Assembly: GCA_947628715.1 (NCBI GenBank)
Contig: CANRAW010000009.1
Coordinates: 1 to 49,221 of the forward strand
DNA: 49,221 nt
Direction: 5' to 3'
DNA from: an uncultured Clostridia bacterium
GTDB taxonomy: Bacteria > Bacillota > Clostridia > TANB77 > CAG-508
Shown one piece after another: positions 18,500 through 28,351 of the stretch. The position numbers and the translations under genes are program-made. The notes under the pieces are model-generated. The model was not told the DNA's origin and ran no database searches. It saw only the letters and a list, made by a program, of their open reading frames with translations. Within the stretch, counting starts at the first letter, position 1; every line of letters begins with the position of its first letter.

Positions 18500-20545
18500 A
18501 TGAGAATTAAAAGATTTATAGTACCTTTTTTAGTAGTAATAATTGCAATTGCAGTAATTATTATAACATGTGTATTACTTAATAATGTTGTAAGTAAAAG
18601 CAGACCAGAGGATGTATTTAACGCATACATATCATATCTACAAAATGAACAATATGAGCAAATGTATAATCTTTTAGACGAAAAAACAAGGAACGATTTT
18701 AGTTTAGATGTTTTCGTCTCAAGAAATAAGAATATATATAAAGGAATAGAAGCAACAAATATAACAGTTACAAATATGCAAGTAAATGAAGACGAAAAAA
18801 ATGGAACTGCGGAAATTACTTATAATATGTCAATGGATACAATTGCAGGAAATATTAGTTTTGCAAATAAAGTTACGCTATCTCATAATGCAGAGAAGAA
18901 TTATAGACTTGCGTGGTCTTCTAATGTAATATATCCAGATTTAGACGATTCTGAAAGAGTAAGAGTAGGAACAACAGAAGCAAAAAGAGGAAATATATAT
19001 GATAGAAATAATGTATTTTTAGCAGGAGAAGGAGTTGTATCATCTGTTGGACTCGTTCCAGGAAAGATGGGGGAAAATAAAGAAGAAAGTATAAAAAAAC
19101 TTGCAGAATTACTTGATATAACTGTAGAAAAAATAAACTCAAATCTAAGTGCTTCTTATGTTGCACCAGATACTTTTGTTGCAATGGCAAATGTTGCAAA
19201 AGACGATACAGAATTAAAAGATAAGCTATTACAAATACCAGGTGTTATGATTACTGATGCAAAAGCTAGAGTTTATCCTTATGCAAAAGAAATTGCACAC
19301 TTACTTGGATATGTACAAAATATAACAAAAGAAGAATTAGAAGAAAATCCAAATAAAGGATATACAGCAAATAGTATAATAGGAAAATCTGGAATAGAAA
19401 AGTTATATGAAGATAAGCTAAAAGGAAAAAATGGAGCAGAAATATATATAACTGATAGTCAAGGAAATAGAATTCAAACAATTGCAAAAATTGATGTACA
19501 AAATGGAGAAAATATAAAATTAACAATTGATATGAGAATACAAAATTATGTATATGAAGAATTTAAAGACGATAAAGCAGGATGCGTAATAATTGAACCA
19601 AAAACTGGTGAAGTTTTAGCATTATGCAGTACGCCATCTTATGATACAAATGCTTTCGTACTTGGTATGTCAAATAATAAGTGGAATACATTAACAAATG
19701 ACGAAAATAAGCCACTATATAGTAGATATTCAGCAAGCTATGCACCGGGTTCTTCATTTAAGCCAATAATAGGAGCAATTGCACTTGATACAAAAAGTAT
19801 TACCGCTGATGAAGATTTTGGAGCAAGCGGTAAAAAATGGCAAAACAATTCTAGTTGGGGTACATATTATGTAACAACATTAAAAGAATATGGAACTCCA
19901 GCAAATCTTGCAAATGCTTTAATTAATTCAGATAATATATATTTTGCAAAAACTGCATTAAAAATTGGTGAAGAAAAACTTAAAACTTCATTAAACAAAC
20001 TTGGCTTTGGAAAATCAATAGAATTTGAGCAAAGCATGACAGCATCAACTTATGCAAATAATGATACTTTTGAAAGTGAAATTCAACTTGCAGATACTGG
20101 ATATGGACAAGGAAAAGTATTAGTAAATCCAGTTCATATTGCATCGATTTACTCAAGTTTTGTAAACGACGGAAATATGATAAAACCATATATAATATAT
20201 AAACAAAACATCGAGCCTGAATATTATGTTGAAAATGCTTTCACAAAAGAAACAGCAAACATAATAAAACAAGATTTGATACAAGTTGTAGAAAATCCAA
20301 ATGGAACAGCATATTCAGCAAGAATAAATGGCAAAAAAATAGCTGGAAAAACTGGAACAGCTGAAATAAAGGCATCACAAGATGACAAAACAGGAACAGA
20401 AATAGGTTGGTTTAACGCATTTACAGCAGATGACAGTTCAAATGGACAATTTTTAATAATAAGTATGGTAGAAGATGTAAAAGATAAAGGAGGTAGCCAT
20501 TACTTATTACCAAAAGTTAAATCAATTTTACAAAAAATAATATAA
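18500..20545 (+). CDS. Class B penicillin-binding protein with NTF2-like (MecA-N) domain
   Basis: 681 residues. N-terminal membrane anchor (about 5-28), an NTF2-like MecA_N domain (about 35-150), a dimerisation region starting at RGNIYDRNN, then the transpeptidase domain with all three motifs: SSFK (SxxK nucleophile, in YAPGSSFKPI), SDN (SxN, in LINSDNIYFAK) and KTGTAE. It cross-links peptidoglycan outside the membrane. The architecture is that of PBP2a/PBP3-like proteins, often low-affinity for beta-lactams; resistance cannot be inferred from sequence alone. Confidence 0.9.
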   Translation: MRIKRFIVPFLVVIIAIAVIIITCVLLNNVVSKSRPEDVFNAYISYLQNEQYEQMYNLLDEKTRNDFSLDVFVSRNKNIYKGIEATNITVTNMQVNEDEKNGTAEITYNMSMDTIAGNISFANKVTLSHNAEKNYRLAWSSNVIYPDLDDSERVRVGTTEAKRGNIYDRNNVFLAGEGVVSSVGLVPGKMGENKEESIKKLAELLDITVEKINSNLSASYVAPDTFVAMANVAKDDTELKDKLLQIPGVMITDAKARVYPYAKEIAHLLGYVQNITKEELEENPNKGYTANSIIGKSGIEKLYEDKLKGKNGAEIYITDSQGNRIQTIAKIDVQNGENIKLTIDMRIQNYVYEEFKDDKAGCVIIEPKTGEVLALCSTPSYDTNAFVLGMSNNKWNTLTNDENKPLYSRYSASYAPGSSFKPIIGAIALDTKSITADEDFGASGKKWQNNSSWGTYYVTTLKEYGTPANLANALINSDNIYFAKTALKIGEEKLKTSLNKLGFGKSIEFEQSMTASTYANNDTFESEIQLADTGYGQGKVLVNPVHIASIYSSFVNDGNMIKPYIIYKQNIEPEYYVENAFTKETANIIKQDLIQVVENPNGTAYSARINGKKIAGKTGTAEIKASQDDKTGTEIGWFNAFTADDSSNGQFLIISMVEDVKDKGGSHYLLPKVKSILQKII

Positions 20546-20579
20546 TTTGCGTCTTGACACAAGCAAAGGGAGGAAATTC

Positions 20580-22313
20580 ATGATTAAAACACTAGCAAAA
20601 CAAATTAAAGAATATAAAAAAGATGCGATTATGTCGCCGGTTTTTGTTGCATTAGAATCAATAATGGAAGTTATTATCCCATTTCTAATGGCCTATTTAA
20701 TTGACGATGGGATGGATAAAGGAGATATAAATGCAATCTACAGGATTGGGATATTATTAATAATATGTGCTATAGCATCATTAATTTTTGGAATACTATC
20801 AGGTAGATTCTCAGCAAGAGCATCAGCAGGATTTGCAAAAAATTTAAGAAAAAGTATGTACTATAATGTTCAAGATTTTTCATTTTCAAACATAGACAAA
20901 TTCTCACCTGCAAGTATAATTACAAGACATACAACAGATATTACAAATGTTCAAATGGCATTTCAAATGATAATACGTATAGCAGTAAAATCACCACTAT
21001 TACTCATATTTTCACTTATAATGGCATTTACAATAAATGTAAAATTATCACTAATTTTCTTAGTAATGGTTCCATTTTTAGGAATAGGGCTATATCTAAT
21101 TGCAACAAAGGCACATCCAATTTTTGAAAAAACATTTAAAACTTATGATAAATTAAATAATGCTGTTGAAGAAAATGTAAGAGGAATAAGAGTTGTAAAG
21201 TCTTATGTAACAGAAGATAAGGAAATAAATAAATTTAATAATATATCACAGGAAATATATGATGGATTTTTAAAAGCAGAAGGTATAGTAATGTTAAATA
21301 GTCCATTAATGCAATTTACTGTTGATGTAGTAATAATATTAATATCATGGTTTGGTGGAAAATTTATAATAAGTAATGAGCTTACAACAGGAGAATTAAC
21401 AAGTTTAATTTCGTATGCAATGCAAATGTTAATGTCTCTTATGATGTTATCAATGGTATTAGTAATGATTATGATATCAAGAGCATCAGCAGAAAGAATA
21501 GTTGAAATATTAGAAGAAAAAAGCAATCTAACAAACAAAGAAAATCCAATACACGAAGTAAAAAATGGAGAAATATCTTTCGAAAATGTTAGCTTTAGCT
21601 ATGTAAATGATATAAATAAAACGTGTTTAAAAGATATTAATGTATATATAGAATCAGGAGAAACAGTAGGAATAATAGGAGGTACAGGAAGCTCTAAAAC
21701 AACTTTCGTACAGCTAATTCCAAGATTATTTGATGTAACAAAAGGAGCAGTAAAAGTAGGCGGTGTAGATGTTAGAGACTATGATTTAAACTCACTCAGA
21801 AATCAAGTTGCAATGGTTTTACAGAAAAATGTACTATTCTCAGGAACGATAAAAGATAATCTACGTTGGGGAAAAGAAGATGCAACAGACGAAGAAATGA
21901 TTAGAGCTTGCAAATTAGCACAAGCTGACGAATTTATACAAAGTTTTCCTGATGGATATGATACATATATAGAACAAGGTGGAACTAATGTATCAGGCGG
22001 ACAAAAACAAAGATTATGTATTGCTAGAGCACTTTTAAAAAAGCCAAAAATTTTGATATTAGACGACTCTACAAGTGCTGTAGATACAAAAACAGACAGT
22101 TTAATTAGAAAAGCCTTTAAAGAAGAAATACCAAATACTACAAAAATTATAATTGCACAAAGAATCTCTTCAGTAGAGGATGCAGATAAAATAATAGTAT
22201 TAGATAATGGTAAAATAAACGGAATAGGAACACATGAAGAATTACTTGAAACAAATGAAATTTATAAAGATGTATATACTTCACAAACACAGGGAGGAAC
22301 TTTAAATAAATAA
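20580..22313 (+). CDS. ABC exporter half-transporter, degenerate-site subunit
   Basis: 577 residues: six membrane helices then an ATPase domain. Walker A is GGTGSSKTT (serine instead of the usual glycine before lysine), the signature is NVSGGQKQR, and Walker B is LILDDSTSAVD with Asp at the catalytic Glu position. That substitution marks the non-hydrolytic site of heterodimeric exporters (TM287/288, BmrCD type). The partner follows 36 bases later with a canonical DE. ATG 20580 is chosen for its AAAGGGAGG site at 20566-20574; an upstream TTG is less likely. Probably exports drugs or lipids. Confidence 0.9.
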   Translation: MIKTLAKQIKEYKKDAIMSPVFVALESIMEVIIPFLMAYLIDDGMDKGDINAIYRIGILLIICAIASLIFGILSGRFSARASAGFAKNLRKSMYYNVQDFSFSNIDKFSPASIITRHTTDITNVQMAFQMIIRIAVKSPLLLIFSLIMAFTINVKLSLIFLVMVPFLGIGLYLIATKAHPIFEKTFKTYDKLNNAVEENVRGIRVVKSYVTEDKEINKFNNISQEIYDGFLKAEGIVMLNSPLMQFTVDVVIILISWFGGKFIISNELTTGELTSLISYAMQMLMSLMMLSMVLVMIMISRASAERIVEILEEKSNLTNKENPIHEVKNGEISFENVSFSYVNDINKTCLKDINVYIESGETVGIIGGTGSSKTTFVQLIPRLFDVTKGAVKVGGVDVRDYDLNSLRNQVAMVLQKNVLFSGTIKDNLRWGKEDATDEEMIRACKLAQADEFIQSFPDGYDTYIEQGGTNVSGGQKQRLCIARALLKKPKILILDDSTSAVDTKTDSLIRKAFKEEIPNTTKIIIAQRISSVEDADKIIVLDNGKINGIGTHEELLETNEIYKDVYTSQTQGGTLNK

Positions 22314-22349
22314 TTTACAGGAGATTAGAAAGAAAGGAATGATTAATCA

Positions 22350-24227
22350 ATGAACAATCCTCCAATGAAAAGATTTGATATTGGAACTATAAAAAGACTA
22401 TTTGGATATATTAAAGAAAAACATAAAAAAAGATTAATTATAGTAGTAGTATGTATTATTGCAAATACAATTGCAAATATAGCGTGCTCACTATTTTTAG
22501 AAACACTTATTGATAATTATATAGTACCATTAATAGGAGTAGAAAATCCGGTATATACAGAATTATTAAAAGCAATTGGCATAATGACAGCACTTTATGC
22601 AATTGGTGTTGTAACAATTTTTATATACACAAGGGTAATGGTAAAAATTTCAGAAGGCGTTTTAAAACAAATAAGAGACGAAATGTTTGTAAAAATGCAA
22701 AAATTGCCTATAAAATACTTTGACACGCATACACACGGAGATATAATGAGTCACTATACTAACGATACAGATACATTAAGCCAGCTTATATCACAAAGTT
22801 TGCCACAACTATTTGCTTCTGCAATAACAATAGTTGGAGTATTTGTAGCAATGGTTGTAACTAATATATATTTAACATTAGTAGTAATTGCTTCATTAAT
22901 AATAATGCTAACAATAACCAAGAAAATTGCGGGAAACAGCTCTAAACACTTTATAGGACAACAAAAAGCAATTCGGAAAAGTAAACCGGATACATAGAGG
23001 AAATGATTAATGGACAAAAGGTTGTAAAAGTATTCTGCCATGAAGAAAAGGCAAAAGAAGAATTTGATAAAATAAATAATGAATTATTTGATGCAATGTA
23101 TCAAGCACATAAATTTGCAAATATCTTAATGCCAATATTAGTAGCTTTAGGAAATCTACAATATGCGTTAATTGCAATAATTGGTGGTATACTTGCAGTA
23201 AATGGAATAGGAAATATTACAACAGGACTAATAGTAGCATTTTTACAACTTAGCAAAACCTTTACAAGACCAATTGGACAAATATCACAACAATTAAACT
23301 CAGTTGCAATGGCACTTGCAGGAGGAAAAAGAATATTTGAACTTATGGATGAAGAGCCAGAAAAGGACAATGGATATGTTACTCTTGTAAATGCTAAATA
23401 TGAAAACGGACAATTAGTAGAAACACAAGAAAAAACAGGTATCTGGGCATGGAAACACCCTCACCATGACGGAAGACTTGAATATGTAGAAGTAAAAGGA
23501 TATATAGAATTACACGACGTAGACTTTGGATATGAACTAAACAAATTAGTTTTACATGATATAACACTATATGCAAAGCCAGGACAAAAAATAGCATTTG
23601 TTGGAGCAACAGGTGCTGGAAAAACGACAATTACTAACTTATTAAATCGCTTTTATGATATTGAAGATGGAAAAATTAGGTATGATGGCATTAACATAAA
23701 TAAAATAAAAAAAGACGATTTAAGACGTTCATTAGGTATGGTATTACAAGACACCAACCTTTTTACAGGCACAATAAAAGAAAACATAAAATATCGGAAA
23801 TGAAAATGCAACAGACGAGGAAGTTATCGAAGCTGCAAAACTTGCAAATGCTCATGAATTTATAATGAGATTACCTAACGGATATGATACATATTTAACT
23901 GGAGATGGAGCAAATTTATCACAAGGACAAAGACAACTTTTATCAATTGCAAGAGCAGCAATAAATGATCCACCAGTTATGATACTAGACGAAGCAACAT
24001 CAAGTATTGATACAAGAACTGAAAAAATAGTTCAAGACGGTATGGATAAATTAATGGACGGTAGAACTGTATTTGTAATTGCACATAGACTTTCAACAGT
24101 TAGAAATTCTAAAGCAATAATAGTGTTAGACCATGGAAGAATAATAGAAAGAGGAAATCATGATGAATTAATAGAACAAAAAGGAACATATTACCAGTTA
24201 TATACAGGTGCATTTGAATTAGAATAA
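22350..24227 (+). CDS. ABC exporter half-transporter, catalytic subunit, with three CGG +1 recoding sites
   Basis: With three CGGN sites read as glycine the product is 624 residues: six membrane helices then the ATPase. Walker A is GATGAGKTT, the signature is LSQGQRQL, and Walker B is MILDEATSSID with the catalytic Glu. It would pair with the upstream half-transporter. Recoded residues are 209 and 213 (A-I-G-K-V-N-G-Y-I-E-E-M, a conserved cytoplasmic helix) and 482 (I-K-Y-G-N-E-N-A-T). In frame 0 translation ends at 22997 with only part of the membrane domain. Sites 11 and 12 are 13 bases apart, so two shifts must follow each other within four codons. Confidence 0.95.
22974..22977 (+). other. 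CGGA +1 recoding site 11, ABC exporter residue 209
   Basis: att-CGG-aaa in frame 0, ending at 22997. Skipping C22974 gives K-A-I-G-K-V-N. Confidence 0.93.
22987..22990 (+). other. CGGA +1 recoding site 12, ABC exporter residue 213
   Basis: In frame only after site 11. Without a second shift the frame stops at 23008-23010. Skipping C22987 gives V-N-G-Y-I-E-E-M-I-N-G-Q, typical of this exporter family. Confidence 0.93.
23795..23798 (+). other. CGGA +1 recoding site 13, ABC exporter residue 482
   Basis: tat-CGG-aaa-TGA in frame 0. Skipping C23795 gives I-K-Y-G-N-E-N-A-T-D-E-E and leads to the ABC signature. Confidence 0.95.
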
Positions 24228-24242
24228 TTTTACAAAAAAATA

Positions 24243-24271
24243 TTGTAAATAAAAAAGCAATATGTTAAAAT
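24243..24271 (+). promoter_or_regulatory. Candidate promoter of the AIM24-family gene
   Basis: TTGTAA (24243-24248), 17-bp spacer, TAAAAT (24266-24271). Confidence 0.4.
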
Positions 24272-24325
24272 AATGTTAGTTTGTAGTTTATGCCAATTTA
24301 TATAAAAATTAAAGGGAGGGAAAAA

Positions 24326-25006
24326 ATGAAGTATGAAATTTTAGGAAGAACAGTACCAGCAGTTGAAGTAACTCTCAATAAAGGAGAAGCCATGTACACA
24401 CAAACAGGAGGGATGTCTTGGCAAACAGAAGGAATTAAAATGAGTACAAACGCACAAGGTGGCGTAATGAAGAGCATTGGAAGGATGTTTGCGGGCGAGT
24501 CATTATTTATGAGTACATATACAGCAGAAAGAGATGATGCTAAAATTGCTTTTGCAACTACAGTGCCAGGAGATATAAAAGCAATTGATTTATCACAAGT
24601 TCCGGGAGGACTTACAATTCAAAAAGGTGCATTTCTTTGTGCAGAACCAGATGTAGAGTTAAGTATAACATTTTCTAAGAAATTCTCAGCAGGTCTTTTT
24701 GGTGGAGAAGGATTTATATTACAAAAAGCACAAGGTAAAGGTATGTTATTCTTAGAAATAGATGGAGACCCAATAGAAAAAGAATTAGCACCTGGAGAAG
24801 TTTTAAAAGTTGATACTGGAAATGTTGTAGCATTTGAAAATTCAGTATCTTATGAAATAGAAACTGTAAAAGGACTAGGAAATATATTCTTAGGAGGAGA
24901 AGGTCTATTTTTAACAAGACTTACAGGACCAGGAAAAGTTATAGTACAATCACAAAACTTTGGTGATTTTGCAGGAAGAATTATATCATTAATGCCAAGC
25001 AAATAA
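24326..25006 (+). CDS. AIM24/TIGR00266-family protein
   Basis: 226 residues, all beta, with repeated glycine-rich strands: TGGMSWQTEGIKM, FMSTYTA, TVPGDIKAIDLS, GGEGFILQKAQGKG, LGGEGLFLTRLTGPG. This matches the AIM24-like family of conserved bacterial proteins with no firm biochemical role. The start at 24326 is supported by AAAGGGAGG at 24311-24319. A single-gene unit between a possible promoter and a strong terminator. Confidence 0.85.
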   Translation: MKYEILGRTVPAVEVTLNKGEAMYTQTGGMSWQTEGIKMSTNAQGGVMKSIGRMFAGESLFMSTYTAERDDAKIAFATTVPGDIKAIDLSQVPGGLTIQKGAFLCAEPDVELSITFSKKFSAGLFGGEGFILQKAQGKGMLFLEIDGDPIEKELAPGEVLKVDTGNVVAFENSVSYEIETVKGLGNIFLGGEGLFLTRLTGPGKVIVQSQNFGDFAGRIISLMPSK

Positions 25007-25015
25007 GAAGAAAAT

Positions 25016-25050
25016 AGATAAAAGCAGGAAAATTAATCCTGCTTTTATCT
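25016..25050 (+). terminator. Terminator of the AIM24-family gene
   Basis: AGATAAAAGCAGGA pairs with TCCTGCTTTTATCT, a 14-bp stem with T-rich 3' side. Confidence 0.75.
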
Positions 25051-25123
25051 AGCGATAATTTAAAAAATCTATTAGATAAGATATGTTATATAGTAAAGAT
25101 ATAGTAATAAAAGAGGTAAAAAT

Positions 25124-26680
25124 ATGTTGTATGTATATTTAATAGAAACTTTTTTTTATATTGCAATTATTGGTATTTTACTTTTAATATTTAAAATAAA
25201 AAAGATAGAAAAATTAAAAATAGTAGTTATCATACTTACTATATTAATGATACTTACTTTAGGAATAACTTTTACTTTTGAAAAACCTGAGATAAGTTTA
25301 AATGCAAAGACGAGTTTTGAGGTAGGAGAAGAAGCTGACTTAGGAGAAGTTAGTGTAAAATACCATTTTATGGATGTAAGTAAAGCAGTAAAAGTAGAAA
25401 GCAATGTTGATTTTAATAAAACTGGTAAATATGAAGTAAAATATATAGTGCCAACTTTATTTGGCAGTTATACAAAAGTACAAATTTTTGAAATAATTGA
25501 TACAACCCCACCTGAAATAAAACTAGAAGGAAATGAAACAGAAGAAATATCATATAAAGAAGAATATAATGAAGCAGGATATACTGTTTTAGATAATTCA
25601 GACGAAGAACTAAACGATAAAGTAACAATTACTAAAGAAGAAGTAAATGATAAAGAATATAAACTAATTTATACGGTAGAGGATAGTTCAAAAAATGTAG
25701 CAACAGTTTCAAGGACAATAAAATTAGTTGATAAAGAACCACCGGAGATAAAACTAAATGGAAGCGCGAATATAAAATTAGAATTAAATGCAAAATATGA
25801 AGAACAAGGAGCAAAAGCAACAGACGAAATAGATGGAGATTTAACAGAGAAAATTGAGATTACAGGCAAAGTTGATACAGGAACAGTAGGAAAATATGCA
25901 ATTACATACATAGTTAAAGATAATAGTGGAAACGAAGCCAAAAAGACAAGAACTGTAACAGTAAGTAAAAAAGAAGAAACAAAAGTTAATAATACAAATA
26001 ATAATACTACAAATAATAATACAAATCAAAACAATAACACAGGAAAGAGTAGTGGAACTATATATTTAACATTTGACGATGGACCATCTTCAACAATAAC
26101 ACCTAAAATATTAGATATATTAAAATCAAAAGGTGTAAAAGCAACATTTTTCATAATAAATTATAGTTCAGGAAACGAAAAATTAGTAAAAAGAGAAGTA
26201 AATGAAGGACATACAGTTGCAATTCACGGTTATTCTCATGATTATAAGTCGATATATAAATCTGTAGATACATATATGAATAATATAACAAAGCTACAAG
26301 ATAAAATAAAAAAATCAACAGGTTATAATGCAACTATTACAAGATTCCCAGGAGGTAGCTCAAATACAGTAAGCAGATTTAATCTAGGAATAATGACAAA
26401 GCTAACAAAAGAAGTAGTTGCAAGAGGATATAAATATTTCGATTGGAATGTAGATTCAAACGATGCAGGAGGAGCAAAAAATTCTACGGCAGTTTATAAT
26501 AATGTAACAAAGGGATTAAAGAAAAATAGAGCAAATATAGTTTTAATGCACGATTTTAAAGGAAACACGAAAACACTTAATGCACTAAGTGACATAATAG
26601 ATTATGGATTACAAAATGGATATACATTTAGCAGAATCACAGAATCTACACCAATGGTAACACATAAAGTTAATAATTAA
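25124..26680 (+). CDS. Polysaccharide deacetylase with Ig-like repeats
   Basis: 518 residues. Two N-terminal membrane helices (about 5-24 and 30-48), three Ig-like DUF5011-type repeats (about 60-290, each with a DTTPPEIKL/DKEPPEIKL-type start and a Y-x-V-x-D-x-S-G/S-N end), an Asn/Thr-rich linker (about 285-305), then a NodB domain: YLTFDDGP (first Asp and metal Asp), HGYSH (metal histidines), RFPGG, FDWNVDS and IVLMHD. Expected to deacetylate cell wall glycan on the outer face. Substrate (GlcNAc of peptidoglycan or other) unknown. Confidence 0.9.
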   Translation: MLYVYLIETFFYIAIIGILLLIFKIKKIEKLKIVVIILTILMILTLGITFTFEKPEISLNAKTSFEVGEEADLGEVSVKYHFMDVSKAVKVESNVDFNKTGKYEVKYIVPTLFGSYTKVQIFEIIDTTPPEIKLEGNETEEISYKEEYNEAGYTVLDNSDEELNDKVTITKEEVNDKEYKLIYTVEDSSKNVATVSRTIKLVDKEPPEIKLNGSANIKLELNAKYEEQGAKATDEIDGDLTEKIEITGKVDTGTVGKYAITYIVKDNSGNEAKKTRTVTVSKKEETKVNNTNNNTTNNNTNQNNNTGKSSGTIYLTFDDGPSSTITPKILDILKSKGVKATFFIINYSSGNEKLVKREVNEGHTVAIHGYSHDYKSIYKSVDTYMNNITKLQDKIKKSTGYNATITRFPGGSSNTVSRFNLGIMTKLTKEVVARGYKYFDWNVDSNDAGGAKNSTAVYNNVTKGLKKNRANIVLMHDFKGNTKTLNALSDIIDYGLQNGYTFSRITESTPMVTHKVNN

Positions 26681-26682
26681 AA

Positions 26683-26709
26683 AAAGGCAGGAGTACAAAT
26701 CCTGCCTTT
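26683..26709 (+). terminator. Terminator of the deacetylase gene
   Basis: AAAGGCAGGA/TCCTGCCTTT stem just after the stop, with a short T run. Confidence 0.7.
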
Positions 26710-26775
26710 ATGTATAAAAGCAAAATTTATACTCCCTTAATAAATTATATTACGCTATACTAGCTAATAAAAAAC

Positions 26776-26982
26776 TTATTTACCAATCATTTGGTTTTCA
26801 GCTTTTTGTATTAATTTTCTAACCATGTTACCACCGATTTTTCCAGCGTCTTTTGAAGATATATCACCGTTATATCCGTTTTTTAAATTAACACCTACTT
26901 CGCTAGCTACTTCATATTTGAACTTATCTAAAGCGTCCATAGCTTCTGGAACAACTTTTCTATTGTTGTTTGATGTTGCCAT
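26776..26982 (-). CDS. Small acid-soluble spore protein, alpha/beta type
   Basis: 68 residues. Coats and protects DNA in the dormant spore. The germination-protease cleavage region KYEVASEVGV and the C-terminal DNA-binding segment DAGKIGGNMVRKLIQKAE are both clear. An AGGAGGTGAA site lies 6-7 bases before the ATG. Encoded alone on the minus strand. Direct evidence that the organism makes endospores. Confidence 0.96.
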   Translation of the reverse strand: MATSNNNRKVVPEAMDALDKFKYEVASEVGVNLKNGYNGDISSKDAGKIGGNMVRKLIQKAENQMIGK

Positions 26983-27148
26983 TTCTCAATTCACCTCCTA
27001 GGAAAGTTAATCTATATAATATTTTGAAAAACTGAATAAATAAGTAATCCCGTTTTTCAATATTATATAATGCACAAAAAAATAATAATTAAACATGAAA
27101 TTTTTGTTAAAATTTTTTGAATAAATAATTATAAAATGTCAAATAATG

Positions 27149-27177
27149 TTGCAAGTGAAAAAATCAAGTGATATAAT
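27149..27177 (+). promoter_or_regulatory. Upstream candidate promoter before the pilus locus
   Basis: TTGCAA, 17-bp spacer, perfect TATAAT (27172-27177). Lies in the 380-bp gap between the spore protein and the CpaB-like gene. Confidence 0.45.
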
Positions 27178-27276
27178 ACAAAAAGCAAATAAAAGATAAA
27201 CTACTATTATTAAAATAAAACAAATTACAGCAATATTACACTTTTTTTACAAATACGTTACAAAAATTATAAAATA

Positions 27277-27305
27277 TTGTATATTTCATTTTAATATAGT
27301 ATAAT
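27277..27305 (+). promoter_or_regulatory. Proximal promoter of the pilus locus
   Basis: TTGTAT (27277-27282), 17-bp spacer, perfect TATAAT (27300-27305), about 60 bp before the first pilus gene, which has an AAGGAGGA site. Confidence 0.6.
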
Positions 27306-27364
27306 TAACAATAAGATAAAATATTCTGTCAAAAAATGAAGAATATATAAGGAGGAAATTAGAT

Positions 27365-28249
27365 ATGGCAATGAATCCAATGCAAAAAAAGGCAAGAACA
27401 TCATTTTTATTAGGAATGCTTTTAACATTAGTTATAACAGGTTTAATAATTATGTTTTTATTACTTCAATTAAAAAAGATAAAAGATGAACAAGATGCAA
27501 TACAATATAGAACAGTATATGTATTATCATCAGAAGTTACATCAGGAGGTTTTGTAAATGCAAGCGTTGCAACTCAAAAAACTGTTCAAGCAGATGGAGT
27601 ACCAAGCAATGCAATTGATGCAAACAATGCTGGTACATATTTAACAGATATTTCTACAGCTAAAATTGACCTAGCAATAGGAACAGTTCTTACAACAGAT
27701 ATGATTAATCCAGAAGGTAGAACTGATACAAAGGATATGAGATTACAAGAATATAATATGATATTATTACCATCGACACTTGAGCAAGGCCAATTTATTG
27801 ATGTAAGATTAAGACTTCCATCAGGAGAAGATTACATTGTCCTATCAAGAAAATATGTGGAAGATACAAATTCAGATACAGTATGGATGAAAGTTGGAGA
27901 AGATGAAATACTTACAATGAGTAATGCAATAGTTGAAGCATACATAATGGAAGGATCTTTATTATATGCAACAACATATACAGATGCAGGAATGCAAGGA
28001 ACATCAATACCAACATATATAGCATCATCAACAGTAATAGAATTAATGAATGACGATGATAATATAGAAGCAACTGCAAAAGCAGCACTTGCTGCAAGAT
28101 ATACAGAAAATAAGATGGATCAAAGAAACGTTATAAATAATGCAGTAAGAAATTATGAAAAAGATGCAACATCTAATGTTGAAAATGGTGTAGAAGAAGA
28201 AGCACAAAGACAAAAATCTGCAAGACAACAATTTGTTGATGGCTTATAA
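27365..28249 (+). CDS. CpaB/RcpC-like pilus assembly protein (SAF domain)
   Basis: 294 residues. One membrane helix (about 14-35), then a SAF-like region (about 47-115) with VYVLSSEVTSGGFV, a GTVLTTDMINP segment and QGQFIDVRLRLPSGEDYIVLS. The C-terminus is an Ala/Glu/Gln-rich helix. CpaB proteins help assemble Flp/Tad pili, and this one heads a cluster with CpaE-, CpaF- and TadB/C-like genes, which supports the call. A hairpin without T run follows (28272-28305). Confidence 0.75.
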   Translation: MAMNPMQKKARTSFLLGMLLTLVITGLIIMFLLLQLKKIKDEQDAIQYRTVYVLSSEVTSGGFVNASVATQKTVQADGVPSNAIDANNAGTYLTDISTAKIDLAIGTVLTTDMINPEGRTDTKDMRLQEYNMILLPSTLEQGQFIDVRLRLPSGEDYIVLSRKYVEDTNSDTVWMKVGEDEILTMSNAIVEAYIMEGSLLYATTYTDAGMQGTSIPTYIASSTVIELMNDDDNIEATAKAALAARYTENKMDQRNVINNAVRNYEKDATSNVENGVEEEAQRQKSARQQFVDGL

Positions 28250-28271
28250 TATTCAAATCAAGAGATAAAAA

Positions 28272-28305
28272 TGAAAGTAAATGCAAAAAATTGCATTTAC
28301 CTTCA
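28272..28305 (+). terminator. Hairpin between the CpaB-like and CpaE-like genes
   Basis: GTAAATGCAA/TTGCATTTAC with a four-A loop, extended by TGAA/TTCA. No U tract follows, so it may be a processing or attenuation structure rather than a full terminator. Confidence 0.45.
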
Positions 28306-28351
28306 TTATGTGTAAGTAAGAATAGTTTAAAGAAGGGCGGTATAACTGTAA

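Noticed and set aside
18500-20545. Calling the penicillin-binding protein a resistance gene (mecA)
   Set aside because: The MecA_N-type domain also occurs in ordinary class B penicillin-binding proteins of Bacillota; nothing in the sequence shows acquired resistance.
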